38,770 bases of DNA from Polysphondylium violaceum (Eukaryota; Evosea; Eumycetozoa; Dictyosteliales; Dictyosteliaceae). Each line of letters begins with the position of its first letter. Positions within the stretch are counted from its first letter, which is position 1. The notes beneath the pieces are model-generated. The model worked only from the letters and a program-made list of their open reading frames with translations. It was not told where the DNA came from and searched no databases. The position numbers and the translations under genes were made by a program. This document shows, piece by piece, positions 9,934 to 18,807 of this stretch. The stretch covers positions 1 through 38,770 of the forward strand of contig AJWJ01000202.1 of assembly GCA_000277445.1 (NCBI GenBank), written 5' to 3'.

Positions 9934-12135
9934 CTAAAAAATAAAATGAGGGCTGGGGGGTGAACGTTTGGGCTCAACAAAAGGAGGCACAATGTGATTG
10001 TTTAGTGTTTGATCATCGATGTCAAGTGTGAAGGGGTGGAGAGTGAAATAGTTTGTGCGAGAAGAGTTTTCGGATTTGGTTAGATTCATATAATTCAATT
10101 CCAACATTTGTTTGTCGTGTTCAGGTGATTGGGGTCGAATGAGTCTCACTTTGGTCTTGTGCAACAGGATATCCATGAGTTTGTGATTATCTGTGATTAA
10201 AGCAATATGACATAATGAGTCCAGTGTTGATTGAGAGAATTGATCGGCAAACCTTTCAAAGCAATACAAGGCAACTTTGAATTGAATACAATAAACTTGG
10301 CTTGGAGGGTTGAAATAAAAGTGGGAAAGTACAATATCTTGTACCTGTTGAACAAAATCAGAGAATTGTTCTTGATCCATTAGATCCAATATTTTTTCCA
10401 TTTTGGCTACGGATCCCCATACGAATGCATATTTTATTGCAGAGTAGATATTTTGTGGCTTCTTATAGTTAATCAATTGGGAATAATCTCTGTCTTGATA
10501 GAAAACAGAGAAGTAGTCAATGTCAGCGGGTGGACTATTGTGGATTTGGTATTGATTTTTGACATACTCTAATATCTTTATCGATTCTTGTTTGTCATGC
10601 TTTTGGCAACTTTTCAAATCCAAGTATGCATTTTTCAATAATTGATCTACAAACAAGTTTGGACTCTTTATCTTTTCATAGTACGATTTAAAAATATCAA
10701 ATGTTTGGTGCTCTTTGCTGCTATATAAGCAACAAAGAAAATGAAATATATCCTCTTTGGACTGCATATCTGAGCCAACACCATCTAGATATTTTGTGTT
10801 GATATTTACAATAACCCAATGATAAAAGCACTTGAAAGCATCATTATTGCCACCAGCTTTGAAAACATCTTTCAACGTATTGTTTACATTAAAATCACCT
10901 GGAACATTATCAAGACAGTATTTCATGCATTCAGAATTATTTGTAGAGCAGGCGTAGATGAGACATTGGTGAAATACATCATGAAAGAGATTTGGTAACC
11001 TTTCGGAAATACATTGCACCTTTTCAGAACTAGTGATCAAAATAGATTCTCTAACAATCTGGCCATATTTGTGACACAGTTCTACTATTTCCATATCATC
11101 AGATGTGGGATCAAACAAATAAGGATAGTTGGTATTATTGTTGTACTCTATCAATAACTTGCTTTTAACAGGGTCCTGAATGATTCTTTTAAAATACTCT
11201 TCACTAAAACTGGTTGCAAATGCATCGGGATAATGTTTGATTGTATACTCCATGATCTCTTGAGAGCAAAATGCAGCTTGATATGACTTCATATCTGAAT
11301 TGGAGCCATGATAAAAAGGATGATCCTTATTATGAATGATCTTTATGCCATACAAATAAACATAGTCGACTCTTGGTGTTGTTGTTGTTGAGATTGCACT
11401 CATTTCCATATATCTATCATAGTTGTATAAAGGTGATACTGTTAATATCCAACATAGTAAAGATATCTTGTGTTGGTTTTCTAATCCTTGAACCAAGAGA
11501 TCACATAGAAACTTTTCATCTGACCAATCTTTAATTGTTCTAAAGATATCTTTGTTTTCTATAAATAATTGATCATTTAATAATAGGTAATAATGATCTA
11601 TTTGTATTCTATCATCGTTCACCAATTCTATGAAAAGCTCTTTATCTCTAATCTTTCTATAGTGTACTCTCTTTGGAATGTATTTAGCAAATTTTTGAAA
11701 TCTACTTCTTGTAATACCAAATGTTTTAAAGCAAGTAAGAATAAAGGTCGATTTTTTAGATTCTACAAACAAATCTATGAGCGTAGCCAATAGATCATCA
11801 TCGTCTTGCCAACTATCGCTTTCATATTGCAATATTACGTAATTTAAAATCTCATAATTTTTATTATCCAACCAATCTTGATAACATGTGAAACTATTAC
11901 TATTACTATTGCTATTATTTATCACAGATTTAAATCTATTTAATTTCTCTTTTAATAGATGATTGTTATTTAACTTTATTATATCTAGTGTATTTAGTTG
12001 ATGATAGTTTAGTGATAATTTGTTATCATGAAACACATAGTATCCCTTTCTCGATACCAAGAGAAAACTAAATATATGTGTTCTAAGAAATGTATTTCTA
12101 TACACAGAAAGAAATGTATATTGTTGATCGTTCAT
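9934..12135 (-). CDS. Dictyostelid tandem-family protein, copy 1 (F-box-like head, helical repeats)
   Basis: A single exon of 733 residues. The N-terminus FLSVYRNTFLRTHIFSFLL resembles the short F-box-like headpiece seen on dictyostelid repeat proteins. Residues 60-700 are alpha-helical pairs of about 30-40 residues (for example SQEIMEYTIKHYPDAF and NNSECMKYCLDNVP) that look like degenerate ankyrin repeats. The last 120 residues are strongly conserved among the three copies (KVRLIRPQSPEHDKQMLELN). Compared with copy 2 (14194-16371), the middle and C-terminal parts are almost identical, whereas residues 75-200 differ, a mosaic pattern. The tail after PPFVEP is private (KRSPPSPHFIF). There is no signal peptide or membrane segment. 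Function is unknown; a ubiquitin-ligase substrate adaptor is a guess from the headpiece. Confidence 0.75.
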   Translation of the reverse strand: MNDQQYTFLSVYRNTFLRTHIFSFLLVSRKGYYVFHDNKLSLNYHQLNTLDIIKLNNNHLLKEKLNRFKSVINNSNSNSNSFTCYQDWLDNKNYEILNYVILQYESDSWQDDDDLLATLIDLFVESKKSTFILTCFKTFGITRSRFQKFAKYIPKRVHYRKIRDKELFIELVNDDRIQIDHYYLLLNDQLFIENKDIFRTIKDWSDEKFLCDLLVQGLENQHKISLLCWILTVSPLYNYDRYMEMSAISTTTTPRVDYVYLYGIKIIHNKDHPFYHGSNSDMKSYQAAFCSQEIMEYTIKHYPDAFATSFSEEYFKRIIQDPVKSKLLIEYNNNTNYPYLFDPTSDDMEIVELCHKYGQIVRESILITSSEKVQCISERLPNLFHDVFHQCLIYACSTNNSECMKYCLDNVPGDFNVNNTLKDVFKAGGNNDAFKCFYHWVIVNINTKYLDGVGSDMQSKEDIFHFLCCLYSSKEHQTFDIFKSYYEKIKSPNLFVDQLLKNAYLDLKSCQKHDKQESIKILEYVKNQYQIHNSPPADIDYFSVFYQDRDYSQLINYKKPQNIYSAIKYAFVWGSVAKMEKILDLMDQEQFSDFVQQVQDIVLSHFYFNPPSQVYCIQFKVALYCFERFADQFSQSTLDSLCHIALITDNHKLMDILLHKTKVRLIRPQSPEHDKQMLELNYMNLTKSENSSRTNYFTLHPFTLDIDDQTLNNHIVPPFVEPKRSPPSPHFIF

Positions 12136-12254
12136 TGCATATGGGGTAAACGATACTTTAAAGGAAAGATTTTATAAAAAAACTTTTTTCTCATTCTGAA
12201 TGAAAAATAAAACAAAACCGAGCGAGAGTAATAGGTAGCCATTAGAGGTTGTTT

Positions 12255-12381
12255 AGACAATTTTGGGTTGGTTGATGAATATCCTTGTTTTTTTGCTTAT
12301 GGTGATAACCAATTTAATAAACATATTGTATTTTATTTTATCATCTATACCATCGATAGAATCAAGAAAAAATAGAAATAG
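12255..12381 (-). pseudogene. Relic of the 5' end of a second FNIP-type gene
   Basis: Minus-strand translation reads LDSIDGIDDKIKYNMFIKLV then ITISKKTRIFINQPKIV and a stop. It aligns with residues about 30-80 of the neighbouring gene (IDSIDS, then DKIDYHIFIKLVITTSKDTQ). The relic starts inside the last codons of the intact gene (12362-13819): ATTTCTATT is shared by that gene's C-terminus and by its N-terminal region. It is the 5' fragment of a lost tandem copy; nothing of the remainder is seen. Confidence 0.7.
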
Positions 12382-13819
12382 GGCTTAAAGTGATAAATTT
12401 AACAGAATGTGGAAGAAATTCAGGATCAATTTTAATATCAGATCTAATGGATGCACAACCATCAACAATGATTCCTGTAGATTCAACTATACAGTTTTTA
12501 AGAACTAAAGACCTGATTGAAGATGGAAGAAAACCTGGTTTCAGTTCGCTTTTGTTGTAGGTTTGAAATTCTAGGTGGTGTAAAACAGTTGGTTGGAGAG
12601 TAACTTGATTGTTTTCAAATGAACGTAGTTTGATATAAATTATCTTTACAGTTGGGATGATAGTTGTAATAGATTGATTCATTTCATTGATGTACAATCT
12701 CGTTAAACTAGGTAGTGGATGCAATTGTTCAAACGATCCTTTAAAAGAAGGTAACTCGAGTCTGGTTAGCGAGGCTGGAAGAGAATCTTTTACAAAGAAT
12801 GGTTGATCATAGGAGGAAAGGCACAGGTACTTCAATGTGTTTGGCAAGAGATGAGGTTTTAAGGGAACGTTGTAGATTTCAATCTTTAGAGTTTCAAGAT
12901 ACTCTGGTAGAATTCCGAACTCCAATTCACTATTCAAATCATCGATGGATAAATACGTTATATTGTTATGAAGCCATCCTGGTACCAAGATCAATGGAGG
13001 TGGTGGATCATCTTCAGAAGCCCCATAAATTTTTATCAATTCTAGCCTTCTAACCTGACTTGGTATAGGTTTAGAAGCCTCTAGATAATCATAATTCCCA
13101 AGAATGATACCAGTGATCCACGTTCTACTCTCTAACCATCGTTTTTTTAAATACCTATTTGTTGAGAGATAGCAACCTGAATACACCTTGTTTGTTGGAA
13201 CTCTTAGTTTTGATAAATTTGGTGGTATGGTTCTGTATCTAAAATCATATAAAGTGGTAGGCAACACACACTCTGTCATTCTACTGCTAAAATTACCTGG
13301 CAGCGTTAATACTTCAAGAGTGGGAGGTATATTTGACAACAAATGATCAATAAACATAGAATTGAATTCCAAATATTCCCTATCTTCATCCCATATGTGA
13401 CGAAGATGTAACTCTCTCAGCGAACTGGGAACAGTGCCTATTATTCTTTGATCACTATTGACCTCACAAGATAGTTTGTGAATGGTGTTGGGCAGTGTAT
13501 TGAAATTCACTAATAAAACATCCCTTGTTCCTTCTTCTGGTGCGAATAAAAAGAAAGGCTCATTGAAATCAATTTCGTTGACAATATGTCTGTTGGGATG
13601 GTCGAGGAATCTCTGTGTATCTTTGCTTGTGGTGATCACTAATTTAATAAATATATGATAATCTATCTTATCCTGTGTTGATAGTGACGAGTAACATGGA
13701 TCACAAACATCAATACTATCAATAGAATCAATAGAAATTGTAGTATTGAAACACATATTTAAAAAAATGGTTTTCCTAATATACTTATGTCTCCAAACCA
13801 AATAAAATAATGAATCCAT
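12362..13819 (-). CDS. FNIP-like leucine-rich repeat protein with F-box-like head
   Basis: A single exon of 485 residues. The N-terminus LFYLVWRHKYIRKTIF is the headpiece common to dictyostelid FNIP-repeat proteins and resembles the N-terminus of the flanking 730-residue family. From residue 110 there are about 13 repeats of the form LPxxLxxLxL, for example IPPTLEVLTL, LPEYLETLKI, LPNTLKYLCL, LPASLTRLEL and LPSSIRSLVL, the skeleton of FNIP/LRR repeats forming a solenoid. Canonical FN residues are mostly lost (one DFNEPFFLF near residue 85). The C-terminal PISIFS is probably derived from fusion with the 5' relic just downstream. The gene lies between two copies of the other tandem family, on the same strand. 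Molecular function is unknown; dictyostelids carry many such genes. Confidence 0.78.
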   Translation of the reverse strand: MDSLFYLVWRHKYIRKTIFLNMCFNTTISIDSIDSIDVCDPCYSSLSTQDKIDYHIFIKLVITTSKDTQRFLDHPNRHIVNEIDFNEPFFLFAPEEGTRDVLLVNFNTLPNTIHKLSCEVNSDQRIIGTVPSSLRELHLRHIWDEDREYLEFNSMFIDHLLSNIPPTLEVLTLPGNFSSRMTECVLPTTLYDFRYRTIPPNLSKLRVPTNKVYSGCYLSTNRYLKKRWLESRTWITGIILGNYDYLEASKPIPSQVRRLELIKIYGASEDDPPPPLILVPGWLHNNITYLSIDDLNSELEFGILPEYLETLKIEIYNVPLKPHLLPNTLKYLCLSSYDQPFFVKDSLPASLTRLELPSFKGSFEQLHPLPSLTRLYINEMNQSITTIIPTVKIIYIKLRSFENNQVTLQPTVLHHLEFQTYNKSELKPGFLPSSIRSLVLKNCIVESTGIIVDGCASIRSDIKIDPEFLPHSVKFITLSPISIFS

Positions 13820-14193
13820 ATCGTAATTATGGTGATTAGATCGATCAAAATAAAAAATAGGTGTAAATGTGTGTTAAAGTTGTATTATCTATTTTAGAAA
13901 GTAATATATATTATTAGTTGTGGATAAAAGAGGAGTATTAGAAATCACTGCCCCATTTTTAATTTTTTTTATTTTTATTTTATTATTCAATATTTTTCAT
14001 CATCTAACCAATCTTATAATATGTAAAACTACTGTTGCTGTTTATATTATTACTATTACTTAATTTATCAAAGATTTAAATCTATTTAATTTCTCTTATA
14101 ATAGATGATTATTATTTAATTTTATTATATATAATGTATTTAATTGATGATAGTTTCGAGATAATTTAGAATCATGTTACGAAGTTGAATGAA
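13820..14193. other. Intergenic region with a paralogue relic
   Basis: This gap separates the FNIP-type gene from copy 2. About half of it (14000-14176) is a decayed copy of the start of the 730-residue family, annotated separately. The other half (13820-13998) is AT-rich promoter-like sequence with no open frame. Confidence 0.6.
14000..14176 (-). pseudogene. Relic of the 5' end of another tandem-family copy
   Basis: The minus strand reads DSKLSRNYHQLN-type sequence as in residues about 35-95 of copies 1-3: KLNNNHLL, a stop, EKLNRFKS, then Asn/Ser codons and SFTCY. It has in-frame stops and a frameshift after SFTCY (one base lost in the CAAGATTGGTTAGA motif). Nucleotide identity to copy 2 is high by eye. 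It begins 18 bp behind the stop of copy 2, same strand, and ends abruptly; the first ~33 codons and everything after about codon 95 are missing. Confidence 0.75.
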
Positions 14194-16371
14194 TTATTTA
14201 AAATTGGGCTCAACAAAAGGAGGCACAATGTGATTGTTTAGTGTTTGATCATCGATGTCGAGTGTGAAGGGGTGGAGAGTGAAATAGTTTGTGCGAGAAG
14301 AGTTTTCGGATTTGGTTAGATTCATGTAATTTAATTCCAACATTTGTTTGTCGTGTTCAGGTGATTGGGGTCGAATGAGTCTGACTTTGGTCTTGTGCAA
14401 CAGGATATCCATGAGTTTGTGATTATCTGTGATTAAAGCAATATGACATAATGAGTCCAGTGTTGATTGAGAGAATTGATCGGCAAACCTTTCAAAGCAA
14501 TACAAGGCAACTTTGTATTGGAGAAAATAAACTTGGCTTGAAGGGTTGAAATAAAAGTGGGAAAGTACGATATCTTGTACCTGTTGAACAAAATCAGAGT
14601 ATTGTTCTTGATCCATTAGATCCAATATTTTTTCCATTTTGGCTACGGATCCCCATACGAATGCATATTTTATTGCAGAGTAGATATTATGTGGGTTCTT
14701 GTAGTTTATCAATTGGGCATACTTTCTGTCTTGATAGAAAACAGAGAAATAATCAATGTCAGCGGGTGGACTATTGTGGATTTGGTATTGATTTTTGACA
14801 TACTCTAATATCTTTATCGATTCTTGTTTGTCATGCTTTTGGCAAGTATACAAATTCATGTAAGCCTTTGTCAATAATTGATCTACAAACAAATGTGGTC
14901 TTTTTATCTTTTCATAGTAGGATTTAAAAGTATCAAATGTTTGATGTTCTTTGCTGCTATATAAGCAACAAATAAAATGAAAGCTATCCTCTTTGGACTG
15001 TATCTCTAAGCCAACATCATTTAGATATTTTGTGTTGATATTTACCATAACCCAATGATAAAAGCACTTGAAAGCATCATTATTGCCACCAACTTTGAAA
15101 AGATCTTCTAACATATTGTCTACATTAAAATCATCAGGAAAATTATCCAGACAGTATTTCATGTATTCAGAATTATTTGTAGAACAGGCATAGATGAGAC
15201 ATTGGTAAAATACATCATGAAAGAGATTTGGTAACCTTTCGGCAAAACATTGCAACTTTTCCAAAGTATTAACCAAATTACATTCTCTAACAATCTGGCC
15301 ATATTTGTAACATAGCTCCACTATTTCCAAATCATCAGAGGTGGGATCAAACGAATAAGGATAGTTGGCATTATTGTTGTACTCTATCAATAACTTGCTT
15401 TTAACAGGATCTTTAATGATTCTTTTAAAATTATCTTCACTAAAACTGTTTGCAAATGCATCGGGATAATGTTTGATTGTATACTCCATGATCTCTTGAG
15501 AGCAAAATGCAGCTTGATATGAAGTCATATATGAATTGGAACCATGATAAAAAGGATGATCCTTATTATGAATGATCTTAATGCCATACAAATAAACATA
15601 GTCGACTCTTGGTGTTGTTGTTGTTGAGATTGCACTCATTTCCATATATCTATCATAGTTGTATAAAGGTGATACTGTTAATATCCAACATAGTAGAGAT
15701 ATCTTTTGTTGGTTTTCTAATCCTAACACCAAGAGATCACATAGAAACTTTTCATCTGACCAATCTTTAATTTTTCTAAATATATCTTTGTTTTCCATAA
15801 AGAATTGATCATTTTTCAATACTGGGTAATAATCTATTCGTATTCTATCATCGTTCACCAATTCTATGAAAAACTCTTTATCTTTAATCTTAGTATAGTC
15901 TATTCTCTTTGGAAGGTATTTAGCAAATCTCTGAAATCTACTTCTTGTAATACCAAATTTTTTGAAAACAGTAAGAATAAAAGAGGATTTCTTAGATTCT
16001 AGTTTGAAAAACAACTCCATTATCGTATCCAATAGATCATCATCCATGTCGCTTCCATATTGCAACAGTGCTAAATTTAAAGCCTCATGTTTTTTATTAT
16101 CCAACCAATCTTGATAACATGTGAAACTATTACTATTACTAATATTACTATTGTTTATCACAGATTTAAATCTATTTAATTTCTCTTTTAATAGATGATT
16201 GTTATTTAATTTTAATAGATCCATTGTATTTAATTGATGATAGTTAAAAGATAATTTAGAATCATAATACACATAGTATCCCTTTCTGGATGCTAACAGA
16301 TAACTAAATATATGTGTTCTAAGAAATGTATTTCTATACACAGAGAGAAATGTACATTGTTGATCATTCAT
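14194..16371 (-). CDS. Dictyostelid tandem-family protein, copy 2
   Basis: A single exon of 725 residues, a close paralogue of copy 1. The headpiece is FLSVYRNTFLRTHIFSYLLA; the same helical-repeat body and conserved C-terminal module follow. Large blocks are identical to copy 1 at amino-acid level (for example the WILTVSPLYNYDRYMEMSAI region and the last ~100 residues before PPFVEP). Over roughly 270 nt at the 3' end only a handful of bases differ, suggesting recent gene conversion or recent duplication. Residues 75-200 are more divergent. The C-terminus stops at PPFVEPNFK, shorter than copy 1, because the frame runs into the join with the downstream relic. An intact frame and intact start argue for a functional gene. 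Function is unknown. Confidence 0.75.
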   Translation of the reverse strand: MNDQQCTFLSVYRNTFLRTHIFSYLLASRKGYYVYYDSKLSFNYHQLNTMDLLKLNNNHLLKEKLNRFKSVINNSNISNSNSFTCYQDWLDNKKHEALNLALLQYGSDMDDDLLDTIMELFFKLESKKSSFILTVFKKFGITRSRFQRFAKYLPKRIDYTKIKDKEFFIELVNDDRIRIDYYPVLKNDQFFMENKDIFRKIKDWSDEKFLCDLLVLGLENQQKISLLCWILTVSPLYNYDRYMEMSAISTTTTPRVDYVYLYGIKIIHNKDHPFYHGSNSYMTSYQAAFCSQEIMEYTIKHYPDAFANSFSEDNFKRIIKDPVKSKLLIEYNNNANYPYSFDPTSDDLEIVELCYKYGQIVRECNLVNTLEKLQCFAERLPNLFHDVFYQCLIYACSTNNSEYMKYCLDNFPDDFNVDNMLEDLFKVGGNNDAFKCFYHWVMVNINTKYLNDVGLEIQSKEDSFHFICCLYSSKEHQTFDTFKSYYEKIKRPHLFVDQLLTKAYMNLYTCQKHDKQESIKILEYVKNQYQIHNSPPADIDYFSVFYQDRKYAQLINYKNPHNIYSAIKYAFVWGSVAKMEKILDLMDQEQYSDFVQQVQDIVLSHFYFNPSSQVYFLQYKVALYCFERFADQFSQSTLDSLCHIALITDNHKLMDILLHKTKVRLIRPQSPEHDKQMLELNYMNLTKSENSSRTNYFTLHPFTLDIDDQTLNNHIVPPFVEPNFK

Positions 16372-16605
16372 TGTTATCTGTGCTCAAGTATCAAAAAAGA
16401 TAAACAAAATAAGACTAAAAAAAAAAAAATAAAAACTATACTTTTTCGATTCCAGAGTATTTCTTAAATTTAACAAGGCGCATTATCATTAAGTGGTCCC
16501 GCATGATAATTAATATCTAAACAAAACAACTTAAGATTTTTTAAAAAAAAAATGTGGTGGGTGGGTTATGATTTATTTCCAAAATGGGGTGAGCATATGA
16601 CAGTA

Positions 16606-18807
16606 TTAGGCGGCTATATTCAAATAAAGATTGTCAAACCCTTCTTTGGGCTTGCCAAACGGTCTTACCTTATGAGTTTTTAACCTTTTTTCATCGATGT
16701 CGAGTGTGAAGGGGTACAGTTTAAAATAGTTTGTACGAGAAAAGTATTGGGATTTGATCAGATTCATGTAGTTTAATTCCAACATTTGTTTGTCGTGTTC
16801 GGGTGATTGGGGTCGGATGAGTCGGACTTTGGTCCTGTGCAAGAGAATATCTATGAGTGTGTGATTGTCTCTTATTAAAGCAAATTGTGACAAAGTTGTG
16901 AGTGTTGATTGAGAGAATTGATCGGCAAACCTTTCAAAGCAATACAAGGGAACTTTGAATTGAGTTGGCATCAAATGTGGATATGTATAGAAATAGGCCA
17001 GAAGGATATCCTCGACTCTTGTAATAAAGTTCAAATACTGTGATTTGTCCATTGACTCTACAATCCTCTCCAACAAAGCCACTGACCCAATTTTAAATGC
17101 ACCTTTGATATACCAGCAGAGATCGGTAGAAGGAGAGCTTAAGTATTGGACATACTCTTTGTCTTGTATAAAAGCGTTGAAATATTGGGCACTATAACAT
17201 TCCTGAGAGCTGGGAACCAAGTGTAATTGATGTTGTGATTTTAGATACTCGAGTATCTTTATGGCATCTTGTTTCTTATTGCTTTTTGATTCCTTGAGAT
17301 ACCCATAGGCAGCAAAAAGTAGATCGGGTATCAGCGATTTCGGGATTCTGGTATTTTCGTAACACTCTTTGAATTGGTCAAACGTGGTGCGATTGCTCTT
17401 GATGAGTTGAAGGCATAGGTTGAATTCGACATCATCGAAGCTTTCACCACGACTGTTGTTTGTTGTTAAAAGCCATTGACAAAAGTATTTAAAAGTATCA
17501 CTTGTTAGTTGATCAGCTTTACTGGCAACTTGAAATATATTTCCAAAATAATGATCTCCATCAAGGTCTGGAGCATGGTCAAGACAATATTTCATGTACT
17601 CTAAATGGTTTTGGCCGATGGAGAGGATGAGACAGTCCTCAAAGTGCGAGTCAAATATATGGCGCAGATGTTCAACAACATATTGCAGTTTCTCCAAAGT
17701 ATCCATGAGATTGGGACCATCGATCTCCTGCTGATGTTGAACACAAAACTTTATGATATCGAAATCTTGTGACTTGGTGTAGATAGAAAATGGCAGGGCA
17801 ACAAAGTTGTTAAACTCTAATAATAGCCTGATGGTATTTGGATCATCTATCATTCTCCCATAGTCAAACTCATACAGACTCTTTTTAAAATCCTCTGGAT
17901 AGTTGTCTATTGTATACTGCAGTATCTCTGTGGAAGCAATGGCATAGTCATAGTTTTTGCACCTCAATACGTGATAAAAAGGATCATCACGATCGTAGAC
18001 GATCTTTATGTCATACAAGTAGACATACTCTACAAGAGTGGTCTCCAAATCATCTCCTTTTTCTTTTTCCTTTTCTTGCATATATCTATCATAGTTCCAC
18101 AGAGGTGATACAGTTAATATCCATTTCAACAGAGGTAGATGAATTTCGTAGTCAAAGCCTGAGCTAAATAAATTCATTAAAAAGGCTTCGTCTGTCCAAT
18201 CGCTAATCCCTCTAAAGAGATCTTTGTTTTCCCTAAAGAATTGGTCTTCAACCAAAGATGAGTAATAGTCAATCTCTATTCTATTTTCTGCAACCAATTC
18301 ACCAAATAACTCTAAATCACTTGGATGATAGACCTTATCTGGAATATATTTGTTAAATATCTGCAATCTGTTTCTTGTAAGACCAAATCTATCAAGTAAA
18401 GATTTAACAAATGCTGCTTTTTCATCTTGTCTCTTAATTAGATTCATAATTGTTAAAGATATCTCATCTATTTCATCTTCATCATAATTGTCTTGGAATG
18501 TAGAGTATAGTTCCGATTGATCTATGTCTAACCAATCTTGATAACAGGTGAAACTATTACTATTACTATTATTATTATTATTTAAAACTAGACCAAATCT
18601 ATTATATTTTTCTTTTAATAGAGATATATTGTTTAATCTAATTAAATCCAGTGTATTTAGTTGATGATAGTTCAGTGATAATTTAGAATCATTAAACACA
18701 TAGTATCCCTTTCTCGATGCCAACAAGTAGCTAAATATTTTTGATTTAAGAAATGTATTTCTATACAATGTTATAAATGTACATTGCTGTTGACAATCAC
18801 TATCCAT
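16606..18807 (-). CDS. Dictyostelid tandem-family protein, copy 3 (divergent)
   Basis: A single exon of 733 residues, the most divergent of the three copies. The start MDSDCQQQCTFITLYRNTFL keeps the headpiece; KGYYVFNDSKLSLNYHQLNT and FTCYQDWLD are shared with copies 1 and 2. The middle is much less alike, with only patches such as WILTVSPLWNYDRYM and VEYVYLYDIKIV. The last 120 residues return to about three-quarters identity (ERFADQFSQSTL, KVRLIRPQSPEHDKQMLELN, RTNYFKLYPFTLDID), including near-identical nucleotide stretches. The body is helical, with repeats of the type YMKYCLDHAPD that recall ankyrin pairs. The tail KEGFDNLYLNIAA is private. Function is unknown. The three copies share strand and spacing, consistent with unequal crossing-over. 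Confidence 0.75.
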   Translation of the reverse strand: MDSDCQQQCTFITLYRNTFLKSKIFSYLLASRKGYYVFNDSKLSLNYHQLNTLDLIRLNNISLLKEKYNRFGLVLNNNNNSNSNSFTCYQDWLDIDQSELYSTFQDNYDEDEIDEISLTIMNLIKRQDEKAAFVKSLLDRFGLTRNRLQIFNKYIPDKVYHPSDLELFGELVAENRIEIDYYSSLVEDQFFRENKDLFRGISDWTDEAFLMNLFSSGFDYEIHLPLLKWILTVSPLWNYDRYMQEKEKEKGDDLETTLVEYVYLYDIKIVYDRDDPFYHVLRCKNYDYAIASTEILQYTIDNYPEDFKKSLYEFDYGRMIDDPNTIRLLLEFNNFVALPFSIYTKSQDFDIIKFCVQHQQEIDGPNLMDTLEKLQYVVEHLRHIFDSHFEDCLILSIGQNHLEYMKYCLDHAPDLDGDHYFGNIFQVASKADQLTSDTFKYFCQWLLTTNNSRGESFDDVEFNLCLQLIKSNRTTFDQFKECYENTRIPKSLIPDLLFAAYGYLKESKSNKKQDAIKILEYLKSQHQLHLVPSSQECYSAQYFNAFIQDKEYVQYLSSPSTDLCWYIKGAFKIGSVALLERIVESMDKSQYLNFITRVEDILLAYFYTYPHLMPTQFKVPLYCFERFADQFSQSTLTTLSQFALIRDNHTLIDILLHRTKVRLIRPQSPEHDKQMLELNYMNLIKSQYFSRTNYFKLYPFTLDIDEKRLKTHKVRPFGKPKEGFDNLYLNIAA

